From the NCBI GenBank assembly GCA_944322685.1, contig CALUPP010000030.1, positions 1 to 59,577 of the forward strand: 59,577 nucleotides of DNA. Direction: 5' to 3'. Shown here piece after piece: positions 1-7,625 of the stretch. Position numbers and translations under genes: made by a program. The notes under the pieces are model-generated. The model was given only the letters and a program-made list of their open reading frames with translations. It made no database searches and had not been told where the DNA came from. This DNA comes from Candidatus Gastranaerophilales bacterium. Lineage in GTDB: Bacteria; Cyanobacteriota; Vampirovibrionia; Gastranaerophilales; Gastranaerophilaceae. Position 1 is the stretch's first letter; the number at the start of each line of letters is the position of its first letter.

Positions 1-1
1 T

Positions 2-250
2 GAAGCTATACATTCTCTTCATAGTCTTAATTTATCACCAAAATTGTTACAAGAATTGAGCAGTGAAGCAAAAATAACAGAATGGTGTAATAACAAAGTT
101 ATTCAAGATACGGCTTTAAAAGTCTCCGGTTATGCAGCACAACAACCATTGGAGTTTGTAGCAGAAGTCGGGGCTGGATTGGCAAATGGTCAAGTTTTTG
201 ATAAAGAGGTTATGGAATTATATAGGTTTCTAAAAGGTCCAAATATATAG
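2..250 (+). CDS. 3' end of an unknown protein (gene begins before the window)
   Basis: The reading frame is open from the first base of the window and ends with TAG at 248-250, so only about 82 C-terminal residues are visible. They read as a helical tail with the segment AAQQPLEFVAEVGAGLANG followed by DKEVMELYRFL. Endings of this kind (a residue patch like EFVAEV..GL, then a short helix) occur at the C-termini of some zinc-metallopeptidase-like toxin and phage morphogenesis domains. That resemblance is weak and from memory, and no HExxH motif is in view. No start codon can be assigned. Function unknown. Confidence 0.6.
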   Translation, partial: EAIHSLHSLNLSPKLLQELSSEAKITEWCNNKVIQDTALKVSGYAAQQPLEFVAEVGAGLANGQVFDKEVMELYRFLKGPNI

Positions 251-579
251 AATGTAAGTAAATAAAGCTTGCTCTCTCGGGAAACATGACATTTAGGCTG
301 CTATTTGCGATTTCCCCTTTTTAGTACTATTCTACTAAACCGACAAATTCAAAATACTCTTTAATTTCTCAGGAGTAAAATTGGTTTGTTGAGTGAATAT
401 AAGGTGATTTTTTTGAAAAATAAAATTTTAAAGTGAGTAGAAAAAGAGTAAAAAGAGTAATTACGGTTCACATGGTTTGATTATTTCCGACCCACGAAAT
501 CCGCAACACAAGCCGATTGCCCGAAATAATCGCACCATCTGTCCTACGCAAAACACTCACTTCAATACAGAAACGCACT
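251..579. other. Gene-free stretch before tRNA-Ser
   Basis: About 330 bases without a convincing reading frame. A 7-bp perfect hairpin (TTTAGTA at 320-326, TACTAAA at 333-339) lies in the first third. The stretch at 430-460 is purine-rich, with repeated AAAGAGTA words. No copy of the tRNA 3' end that would mark an integration site was seen. Confidence 0.4.
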
Positions 580-580
580 A

Positions 581-604
581 AAAAGAGCCCTTTCGGGCTC
601 TTTA
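581..604 (-). terminator. Rho-independent terminator of tRNA-Ser
   Basis: A 9-bp perfect stem (AAAGAGCCC at 582-590 with GGGCTCTTT at 595-603) and a 4-base loop. Read on the minus strand it ends in a T run, and it lies immediately downstream of the minus-strand tRNA-Ser. Confidence 0.85.
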
Positions 605-609
605 AAAAA

Positions 610-696
610 GGAAGAGGTGGGATTCGAACCCACGGTACGCTACAAACGTACGACAGTTTTCAAGACTGCTCCAATCAACCGCTCTGGCACTCTTCC
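610..696 (-). tRNA. tRNA-Ser (anticodon UGA)
   Basis: Read on the minus strand this folds as an 87-nt class II tRNA. The acceptor stem is GGAAGAG/CTCTTCC, the T-arm contains GGTTCGAATCC, and there is a long variable arm built from CGTACG-type pairs, as expected for serine. The anticodon loop CTTGAAA gives anticodon TGA, flanked by a 5-bp stem with one G-U pair. CCA is not encoded. A strong terminator follows directly. Confidence 0.95.
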
Positions 697-935
697 TCGA
701 TTCAATTGGATAAGAATATGTTAATAAAAAAAAATAAAAATGTAAAGCAAAAGAATTTTTATGTATTTTGTAAGGATTTTGTGCCTATTTTTGATAATTT
801 GTACTGCAATTTGCATTATTTTTTATATTTGCTGTGATTTCAGGCGGGGAAAGATTGATATTTGTCAGCTTTTCTTTGACTTGCAAGAAAAAATTTATAT
901 GCTATAAATAAAATATAAACTGAATTTAGCTTAAT

Positions 936-1009
<74 letters not shown>

Positions 1010-1184
1010 TTTTTATTTTGTTTCACTGCTATAAAATATGTAAATTCCCAAAATCGCATAAATTTTTATGCTGCCCACCCACAAAATATAACATTTCTAA
1101 CAATTTGATTTTGATAATTTCAGTTTGTAGAAAATTTCCTTTTCTTATATAATTTTTAAGTAGGAAGATACGAGTGGAGGGGAA

Positions 1185-2558
1185 ATGAACGAAGTGAGTC
1201 TGCGCAAACTCAATACGATTCAACTATTGAATTTTTGTCTGGGATTTTTTGGCCTGCAATTTGCCTGGCAGATGAGAATAATATTGTCAGGGCCTGTTAC
1301 GGAGGGCTTGGGTGCGTCGCCATTTATATTTGGGCTTATATGGCTTGCCGGGCCGGTCACAGGCATGGTTGTGCAGCCGATAATCGGGGCATTGAGCGAC
1401 AGTACGCATACTCCGTTCGGAAAAAGACGTCCTTATCTGCTTTTGGGCGCTATTTTGGCAAGTTTTGCGCTTTGGGCGTTTCCAAATTCCGAAACTATCG
1501 CCCAATTCATCGCTAATAAGCTTCACTTTGCGCTTCCTGCCGTGGGCGGACTGTTGGTTGCTGCGGTTATGATATGGATTATCGATGCTTGCATAAATGC
1601 GGCACAAGGCCCATACAGAGCGTTAATTCCTGATAATATTGTCCCCGAACAGCATGCAATCGCGAATTCCTACCTCAGTTTTGCCATTGGTTTGGGCTCT
1701 GTAATCGCTGCCGGAACCGCTCCTGCGTTAAAATGGGCATTTGATTACCAGATGTCGGTAAATGCACAGTTTGTGATGGCTGCTCTTGCTTTTTCGCTCG
1801 CAATGATTTGGACATGCATTACTTTTCAGGAAAATTCAAAACCGATTGGCGAGAATGATGAAAAACAAGAAAAAAGTTCTTTTATTGATGACTTAAAAAC
1901 GTTTTTTAAATCGTCACCTGAGGTTTTCAAGATTTGTTTTGTGCAATTTTTCACCTGGATTGGCGTGATGAGCATGTTTATCTTCTTTACGCAGTTTTCA
2001 ATCCATACGGTGTATGGAATACCCGATTTGTCGTCAGTCAGCGATGCAGTGGCCGCAAAGTATGCTGATTTGAACGCACAAGCCACGAATTTTTCTTCAA
2101 TTTGCTTTGCAATTTTTAATTTAATATGCTTTCTCGTGTCGATTCCTATCGGAATATTGTCGACAAAGTTCGGAAACAAAAAAGTGCACATGTTTGCGAT
2201 TGCGAGCATGGCCTTGGCATACATTTTGATGGCATTTACGACAAATTCTAAGGCAATAATGCTTCTTATGGCGCTTGCCGGTATCGGCTGGGCAAGTATT
2301 CTCTCTCTGCCGTTTGCAATGTTGTCCGAGTACATCCAAAAAGGCTCAGAGGGCGCAGTAATGGGCATATTTAACATCTTTATTGCCGGCCCGCAGGTTC
2401 TTGTCTGTACGGTGCTTGCCTGGTTTATTTCAAAATGTGTATTTAAAACACCTTTGGGCATAAATTACCACTGGGAGTACACTTTTGTAGTCGGGGCGGC
2501 TGTTTTGCTGATTGCTGCGGTTGTTACGTACTTTATAAATGAAAAACAAAACGCATAA
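1185..2558 (+). CDS. MFS transporter, SLC45/sugar:cation symporter type
   Basis: A 457-aa integral membrane protein with about twelve hydrophobic segments. The loop after helix 2 carries the major-facilitator signature: ALSDSTHTPFGKRRPYLLLG at about 69-88, with the charged GKRRP core. A charged central loop (about 220-245, rich in Asp/Glu/Lys) separates the two six-helix halves. The overall look matches the SLC45/sucrose-type branch of the sugar symporters, which usually take up sugars or glycosides with protons. The substrate cannot be read from sequence. The ATG at 1185 follows a GGAGGGG ribosome-binding site at 1176-1182. It stands alone between tRNA-Arg and a convergent small gene. Confidence 0.85.
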   Translation: MNEVSLRKLNTIQLLNFCLGFFGLQFAWQMRIILSGPVTEGLGASPFIFGLIWLAGPVTGMVVQPIIGALSDSTHTPFGKRRPYLLLGAILASFALWAFPNSETIAQFIANKLHFALPAVGGLLVAAVMIWIIDACINAAQGPYRALIPDNIVPEQHAIANSYLSFAIGLGSVIAAGTAPALKWAFDYQMSVNAQFVMAALAFSLAMIWTCITFQENSKPIGENDEKQEKSSFIDDLKTFFKSSPEVFKICFVQFFTWIGVMSMFIFFTQFSIHTVYGIPDLSSVSDAVAAKYADLNAQATNFSSICFAIFNLICFLVSIPIGILSTKFGNKKVHMFAIASMALAYILMAFTTNSKAIMLLMALAGIGWASILSLPFAMLSEYIQKGSEGAVMGIFNIFIAGPQVLVCTVLAWFISKCVFKTPLGINYHWEYTFVVGAAVLLIAAVVTYFINEKQNA

Positions 2559-2575
2559 AATATTACGAAATGTTA

Positions 2576-2622
2576 CATGTGCCAAAACATGGGAAACCAT
2601 GATGCCTATTGGTTTTGACATG
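2576..2622. repeat. Imperfect hairpin downstream of the MFS gene
   Basis: CATGT...CAAAAC near 2576-2589 pairs with GTTTTGACATG near 2612-2622, and an inner ATGG/CCAT stem closes a GAAA loop. There is no U-run, so it is not a standard terminator. It may stabilise the 3' end of the transporter mRNA. Confidence 0.35.
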
Positions 2623-2759
2623 AACGTAAATTTTTGTTTACAAATAAATTCCACCAAAAGTATTCACAAATCAGCGTTATAATGGTTTAATAGACTTAAC
2701 AAAAATTAGACGAATTAGAGATTAATGACTTTGGGAGGAGATTTGGGATTCACCAAATC

Positions 2760-2786
2760 AAAGAGCCGGAAAAACGGCTCTTTTTG
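2760..2786 (+). terminator. Terminator between convergent genes
   Basis: A perfect stem AAGAGCCG/CGGCTCTT (2761-2768 with 2775-2782) and a GAAAAA loop, followed by TTTTTG on the plus strand. It sits at the 3' end of the convergent small gene, so it could also stop transcription from that side. Confidence 0.75.
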
Positions 2787-2790
2787 TTCT

Positions 2791-2976
2791 CTATTCGTAT
2801 TTTACATAAGAAAAAGCATAATCCGCAGCCGGATATTCTAGTTCGGAGGGAAGATTTTTGATTTCGCTGACCGTTTCGAGGTATCTTTTTAGCGTAAACT
2901 TTAATGCTGATTCTACTGATTTGGAATCGCTTATAATAATCCCGGTTTCGTTCTTGTTTGCAGAAAAAATTCTCAT
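2791..2976 (-). CDS. Small hypothetical protein (61 aa)
   Basis: A 61-residue acidic/basic mixed protein beginning MRIFSANKNETGIIIS and ending in DYAFSYVKYE. It has no membrane segment and no motif I recognise. The ATG at 2976 was chosen because AAAGGATGG lies about eight bases upstream. A longer in-frame extension to 3039 lacks such a site. Its promoter region contains the inverted repeat AAGTGTA/TACACTT (3006-3024). Other small proteins of this genome's style look similar, but the function is unknown. Confidence 0.6.
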   Translation of the reverse strand: MRIFSANKNETGIIISDSKSVESALKFTLKRYLETVSEIKNLPSELEYPAADYAFSYVKYE

Positions 2977-3005
2977 GTTTATCCATCCTTTTAAATTACT
3001 ACACA

Positions 3006-3029
3006 AAGTGTAACTACTACACTTATAAT
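3006..3029. promoter_or_regulatory. AAGTGTA-N5-TACACTT inverted repeat over a TATAAT box
   Basis: The perfect 7-bp arms AAGTGTA (3006-3012) and TACACTT (3018-3024) run directly into TATAAT (3024-3029) on the plus strand. A related palindrome overlaps the -10 box of the pseudopilin promoter at 58571-58583. It lies between the divergent 61-aa gene and the sigma-factor gene and may be an operator for either. Confidence 0.4.
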
Positions 3030-3218
3030 ATCTTTTCAAATTAAAATATATTGCCCGATAAGGCTATATTGGGTAACCAAAAGTCTTGTTTTTTCATTGT
3101 TTATATATTCCCCGGATGATTATGTAAAAAAGGTCATTCTAAATTATTTGGGATTCATTTAATTTATATAATCATAGCCGTTCGACGGCTGCGGGCTTAG
3201 TAAAAAGGGGGAAATGCG

Positions 3219-3821
3219 TTGATTTCGCTGAATAAAAAGAAGTATAAAAACCTGACGACGGAGGAACTTGTTGAAAAAGCCCAGTCTGATGATGTTTTAG
3301 CTGTTGAGGAGCTGATTAAGCGTTATCAAAACACTATTTATGCTTCTTTTTATTATCTGAGCAAGGATTGTGCGGATATTCTTGATTTGACGCAAGAAGC
3401 GCTCGTTAAAATGTCAAAAAACATAAAAAATCTCCGCGAACCGAAGAAATTTAAGAGCTGGCTCAATCAAATAGTCACAAATCTGTTCTACGATTACCTG
3501 AGAAGAAAAAATCGAAGCTGCCAAACCGTATCAATCGACAATAAAAACAATGAAAACGAGAACTGCAACGTTGTTGAGCTCCCTGCGCGCTGCAACAACC
3601 CTGAAGAAACCACTCTGGGCGGAGAATTGAACGATATTATTGAAGATTCTGTGAGAAAACTTCCGGATTCTTTCAGGCTGGCCATAGTTTTGCGGGAATT
3701 TCAGGGGTTGTCGTACGAAGAAATCGCAACAATTACAAACACCAGCGTCGGAACCGTAAAATCACGTATTGCCCGCGCCAGAAACAAGCTTCAAGAGTAT
3801 TTAAAGGGCTATATTGCCTGA
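3219..3821 (+). CDS. ECF-type RNA polymerase sigma factor (sigma-70 family)
   Basis: A 200-aa protein. Sigma region 2 spans about 25-95, with AVEELIKRYQNTIYASFYYL and the DLTQEALVKM helix that melts the -10 element. Region 4 spans about 140-195 and ends in the helix-turn-helix LSYEEIATITNTSVGTVKSR. There is no region 1 or 3, so it is of the extracytoplasmic-function type. The first usable start is TTG at 3219, eight bases after the AAGGGGG site. The nearby ATG at 3214 opens only a two-codon frame (ATG CGT TGA) that overlaps this TTG. The gene is followed nine bases later by its likely anti-sigma partner. Confidence 0.9.
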   Translation: MISLNKKKYKNLTTEELVEKAQSDDVLAVEELIKRYQNTIYASFYYLSKDCADILDLTQEALVKMSKNIKNLREPKKFKSWLNQIVTNLFYDYLRRKNRSCQTVSIDNKNNENENCNVVELPARCNNPEETTLGGELNDIIEDSVRKLPDSFRLAIVLREFQGLSYEEIATITNTSVGTVKSRIARARNKLQEYLKGYIA

Positions 3822-3830
3822 GGAGTAAAA

Positions 3831-4490
3831 ATGACAGAAGACAGAACCTGTAAAAAAGTATCTGCGCTGCTTTCACAGTATATAGACAACAAAGTAACCC
3901 CGCAGGAGCGGGCTTTTATCGAGGAACATATTGCCATGTGCCCTGAATGTTATAAAAAATTCATTTATTTGCGAAATTTGATAAACAGTTTGAAAGATTC
4001 TTATAAAAAGGTGATGGAAATGGCGCTTATCCGCCAAAAACGGACGGCTTTCAGCATCAGAGAATACGAAAAATTCAAAAAAAACCTTTCTCCTTATATC
4101 GATAATGAGCTCGCCGGGGAGGAGGGATTTGAGTTTAGAAAATACCTTATGAAATCCAGAATTGCCCAAAAAGAGCTGAAAAATGCATATATAATGCAAA
4201 AATATTTGCATAACTCTTTTGAAAAGGTCAAAGATTCGCTCGATGTTGATTTTTCAAAGCAAATTATTGCAGATTTTCACCAGGAAGGCACAACATGGCG
4301 CAGACAGCGCTTTATAAAGGCAGCTATCCTTGCCGGGTTGGTCTTGTTCGGGGCTGCGGAGTTTGCGCATTATTCTGAGCCCATAAAAGAGAAAATTCAG
4401 CACTCAATCATCAAAAAAAAGGATGTGCAATACGTTAAAAATACGTCGCCGCAGCCAAGGAAAGCCATTGCCGCGGAAAAAGCGTATTAA
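3831..4490 (+). CDS. Zinc-finger anti-sigma factor, single-pass membrane protein
   Basis: A 219-aa protein. The N-terminus carries a ZAS-type zinc finger, H33-x3-C37-x2-C40 (EEHIAMCPEC), preceded by the usual SQYIDNKVTPQE helix. One membrane helix lies at about 161-179. Residues 80-125 look like a second, degenerate copy of the finger domain: SPYIDNELAGEEGFEF aligns with the first copy but lacks the His and both Cys. The C-terminal 40 residues are basic and would lie outside the cytoplasm. GAGGAG precedes the ATG. Being directly behind the sigma gene, it most likely holds that sigma factor at the membrane. No adjacent site-1-type regulator is visible. Confidence 0.85.
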   Translation: MTEDRTCKKVSALLSQYIDNKVTPQERAFIEEHIAMCPECYKKFIYLRNLINSLKDSYKKVMEMALIRQKRTAFSIREYEKFKKNLSPYIDNELAGEEGFEFRKYLMKSRIAQKELKNAYIMQKYLHNSFEKVKDSLDVDFSKQIIADFHQEGTTWRRQRFIKAAILAGLVLFGAAEFAHYSEPIKEKIQHSIIKKKDVQYVKNTSPQPRKAIAAEKAY

Positions 4491-4520
4491 AAAAGGGGTG
4501 AATTTCACCCCTTTTGTTAT
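4491..4520. terminator. Bidirectional terminator
   Basis: A perfect 10-bp stem, AAAAGGGGTG (4491-4500) with CACCCCTTTT (4506-4515), and a 5-base loop. T runs on both strands fit termination of the plus-strand anti-sigma gene and the convergent ctpA gene. Confidence 0.85.
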
Positions 4521-5773
4521 TTTAGAACCATCAGCTGTTTGTTAATCATCTCAAGAAGCACGTCGTTTGCCTTTTGGAGCTGGCGGTCGTATTTGTCTTT
4601 GACATCCTGCTCGGTGAGCTCAACCACAACATCCGGAGCAATACCTTTTTTGTTAATGTCCGTTCCATTGGGCGTCAGGTATTTTTGGATGGTAATATTT
4701 GCGCCGCTTCCGCCCATAAGCTTGTTAACTTCTTGTACAAGCCCTTTTCCGAATGAGTTTTCACCCACAAGCACCGCGCGTTTGTTATCTTTCATCGCAC
4801 CTGAGAAGATTTCGCTCGCAGAAGCGCTTCCTTTGTTGATTAGTATGACAATCGGTTTGTCCGTAACGTTGTTTTTTGCCGCTCTCATTGTTTCTTTGTA
4901 GCCGTCGCGGTCAACTGTGCTGACAATCACGCCTCCGTTCAAAAACATGTCGGAAATGATGATTGCGTTGCTCAAAAGCCCGCCCGGGTTGGAGCGCAGG
5001 TCAATAATCAACCCTTTTTTGTCTTTGTAGCCGTTTAGCGCATTTTCAAACTCTACTGATGCGTTTTTGCTGATAAAAGAGCTTAATCTGATGTAACCGA
5101 TGCTGTCAGCAAGCTTTACGCTTTCAGTCGGGAGCTTTGTGGAAACCGATTTGAGCTCGATTTCGGCGCGTTGAATTTTGTAGAGCTTATTTTCCTGATT
5201 TTTGCGTTTAATCAGCAGCGTAACGTATGTGCCTTCTTCGCCTCTTATCTGGTCGGCTGCTTTATCGACGGTTATGCCCTTTGTTGACTTGCCGTCGATT
5301 TCCAAAATCTCGTCTTCGGCAAGAAGTCCGGCTCTTTCGCCCGGTGTGTCTTCAATAGGCGCGATTATGAGCAATTTTCCGTCACGAACGCCGATTTGAA
5401 CGCCGATACCTTTCAAAGAACCCTTAATTGAGCTCGTTTCATCTTCAAATTCTTTCGGGTCAAGGAATTTTGTGTATGGATCGTTTAGGCTGGCGAGCAT
5501 TGTCTGGATAGCGACATACGCATCCTCATCGGTTTTTATGCACTGGTCATATTTGTGGCGCCAGCGTTCCCAATTTTGCTCATTATTGGTCTGATCAACG
5601 TATTTTGTGTTTACGAGCTTCCACACCTGCTCATAAAGCTGCTGCGGGGTGTAGGCAAATACCGCATTTGCCATTATTGTTACCGTAAATATGCTAATAG
5701 CAAGCAAAATCAAAAAACTGTATTTTTTAATAAAATTTTTCAAAACTCTACCTCTTATTCTTCTGTCCAACAT
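4517..5773 (-). CDS. ctpA: C-terminal processing peptidase CtpA (S41 family)
   Basis: A 418-aa secreted or membrane-anchored serine protease. A hydrophobic signal segment spans about 18-40 and ends in NAVFA. A PDZ domain lies at about 115-195 (GIGVQIGVRDGKLLIIAPI). The S41 core has DLRSNPGG (259-266), the serine motif GSASASEI (315-322) and the lysine motif SFGKG (Lys343), which together form the Ser-Lys dyad. The family trims C-termini of periplasmic proteins. The first ATG is at 5773. A TTG at 5743 is preceded by a better AGAGG site and may be the real start, which would still leave the signal sequence complete. Confidence 0.93.
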   Translation of the reverse strand: MLDRRIRGRVLKNFIKKYSFLILLAISIFTVTIMANAVFAYTPQQLYEQVWKLVNTKYVDQTNNEQNWERWRHKYDQCIKTDEDAYVAIQTMLASLNDPYTKFLDPKEFEDETSSIKGSLKGIGVQIGVRDGKLLIIAPIEDTPGERAGLLAEDEILEIDGKSTKGITVDKAADQIRGEEGTYVTLLIKRKNQENKLYKIQRAEIELKSVSTKLPTESVKLADSIGYIRLSSFISKNASVEFENALNGYKDKKGLIIDLRSNPGGLLSNAIIISDMFLNGGVIVSTVDRDGYKETMRAAKNNVTDKPIVILINKGSASASEIFSGAMKDNKRAVLVGENSFGKGLVQEVNKLMGGSGANITIQKYLTPNGTDINKKGIAPDVVVELTEQDVKDKYDRQLQKANDVLLEMINKQLMVLK

Positions 5774-5849
5774 AATACCATAAAAAACCGTGATATATTC
5801 TCTGTGTTACTATTTTTTGTTATTTTCTTTGCTGCTGGAAAAGACGAAA

Positions 5850-5877
5850 ACACCCCAAGAAAGTTTCTTGCGGTGCT
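5850..5877 (-). terminator. Terminator of the 62-aa gene
   Basis: CACCCCAAGAAA pairs with TTTCTTGCGGTG (one mismatch), centred near 5863. On the minus strand it is followed by a T-rich run (TTTTCGTCTTTT), 20-50 bases past the stop at 5899. Confidence 0.65.
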
Positions 5878-5898
5878 TTTATTGTTGAGAAATGTAAA

Positions 5899-6087
5899 TT
5901 AAAACTGCAAAAACAGCGTGGAGACTTTGTCTGCGACCTCTGTCATCGTAATTTCTTTGCCTTCTATGTCGAATAAGAGCTCGTCATCTGACATTTTGAT
6001 GCGTGGCATATTCTGGCGGATATGCGGCAGTTTCATATTTATTTGGGGAAAGTTTTGATCGTTGTTGGAGAAGAGATTTGATTTCAT
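5899..6087 (-). CDS. Small hypothetical protein (62 aa)
   Basis: A 62-residue soluble protein beginning MKSNLFSNNDQNFPQINMKL, with an acidic middle (MSDDELLFDIEGKE) and a hydrophobic end. I recognise no family. TAGGA precedes the ATG very closely, and a purine stretch lies further upstream. A clear terminator follows, and the next minus-strand gene is ctpA, which supports a real short transcript. The coding signal is otherwise weak. Confidence 0.5.
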   Translation of the reverse strand: MKSNLFSNNDQNFPQINMKLPHIRQNMPRIKMSDDELLFDIEGKEITMTEVADKVSTLFLQF

Positions 6088-6272
6088 ATTCCTACGCCTT
6101 TTTTCATGTATTTTATTTATCGGCAGGCTTTGTTTATAACTTTAATATTTTTTTGTTATTTTTCTGTTTTCTTAACAAATTTTTACAAAACCATCGTTTT
6201 TCATGCAATTTTTAAGGATATATTGTTTTTATATATATGAGAGATATTATTTTAGCAATAAACGGAGAGATA

Positions 6273-7394
6273 ATGAGCGGAATCAGCGCAGACAGACAAA
6301 AATTAATCGATGCAAAGGTTCAAGCGGCTGTAAAAGCCAAAACCGACCGCAGCGAGCAGCTGAAACAAAGCTCCTCGGTTACACCGGGCGATTTTTCCGT
6401 TTCTATTTTTATTGATAATATGACGGCGGAGGAAAAAAACTACGCCTATGCAAAATATGCCGAAAGTATTCTGGCAAAATATGATGCAAATAACGATAAA
6501 AATATTACCGTAGCTGAATTTACCCAAAAAGAGGTCGCAGATATGGGAAATGACTGGGTGCAGTCAAATCCGCTGGCTGCCCAGCGAAGCGGTAATCTTT
6601 TTGCTGAAAATTTGGATACCAACGGCGACGGAACGATTTCGATTGATGAATTTTCTTACTTCTTAAAAGAAGCTGACACGATGGACGACCCTAACAATAT
6701 GGCTCAAGACGGCGTTATCACTGAAAAATCCGAAGCTGACCTTGCGGATTCTGTCGGGGGAACAAATATCAGCGATGAAAAACTCAAAGAAGTTACGAAA
6801 AAATACCTTGAGGGCCAAACTTTAACCGCTGAGGAGCAAAAAATCTTAAATAACGGCTCAAAAACAATCAGAACCTCAATGGCAAGCCGTGCAAAAGAGT
6901 ATTTTGGAATGGAATTGGGCGATGCGGCCGATAAAAATGTTTATGTTGCAAACACAGGCGCATCCTCAGCTGTAACTACGGAATTTACGGATATTTCACG
7001 CCAGGCGCAGTCGTTTGTTTCCTCTTTTATGGGCGGAAGCTTCTGGGGAACGGGCGTTCCGTCTGAAAGAACGACCGTAAACATTGAAGGACCGGAAAAA
7101 AAGAACAATAACACAATAAGCTTTTTGGGCAATACAGGGGCCGGCGCAAATTCGGGAATTTACGCCAACGTTGACCTCGGAATGGGATTTGGAAATATTT
7201 TAGGTTACGGCAATACTTTGGGAATGGGCAGAACGACAATAGCTGCGAATACCGGAGCTTCAAAATGGTGGAATATCGGCAATATCGTCGGCCAAAGCTT
7301 CAGTATTCTCGGTTTTCTTAACGGAATGTTCGGCGGATGGGGCTGCGGCGACAACCATGGCGGCCTCGGATGGTGGTTTCACCGCCTCGGATAG
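6273..7394 (+). CDS. EF-hand calcium-binding protein
   Basis: A 373-aa protein. Two EF-hand loops are visible: DANNDKNITVAEF (71-83) and DTNGDGTISIDEF (115-127). Each has acidic residues at the canonical 1, 3, 5 and 12 positions (Glu or Asp at 12), so it should bind calcium. The middle is Ala/Glu-rich and helical. The last 150 residues are rich in Gly, Asn and Trp and end with GWGCGDNHGGLGWW. No signal peptide is evident. The ATG at 6273 was chosen over one at 6237 because GGAGAG lies five bases before it. No neighbour suggests a role. Confidence 0.75.
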   Translation: MSGISADRQKLIDAKVQAAVKAKTDRSEQLKQSSSVTPGDFSVSIFIDNMTAEEKNYAYAKYAESILAKYDANNDKNITVAEFTQKEVADMGNDWVQSNPLAAQRSGNLFAENLDTNGDGTISIDEFSYFLKEADTMDDPNNMAQDGVITEKSEADLADSVGGTNISDEKLKEVTKKYLEGQTLTAEEQKILNNGSKTIRTSMASRAKEYFGMELGDAADKNVYVANTGASSAVTTEFTDISRQAQSFVSSFMGGSFWGTGVPSERTTVNIEGPEKKNNNTISFLGNTGAGANSGIYANVDLGMGFGNILGYGNTLGMGRTTIAANTGASKWWNIGNIVGQSFSILGFLNGMFGGWGCGDNHGGLGWWFHRLG

Positions 7395-7625
7395 TTTTTT
7401 GCGGAGGTAATTTTTAAATTATACATTTGCAGGCTTAAATAAGCTGAAATTCTAGACCTTAACGTGCTAAAACAGCTTTTGCGGTCTTAAATTTTAACAT
7501 ATTCAGGAACTTTTTACTTTAGAATTTAAAAACAACGAGTTAATTTCAAGATTTATGGGCATAAAGGCGGAAAAGCCTGTCCAACTCCAAAATTATGAAC
7601 ATACCTTGCTGTTTTTAAGCAAATT

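Noticed and set aside
517-837. 106-aa frame on the plus strand
   Set aside because: It runs through tRNA-Ser and its terminator and has no ribosome-binding site.
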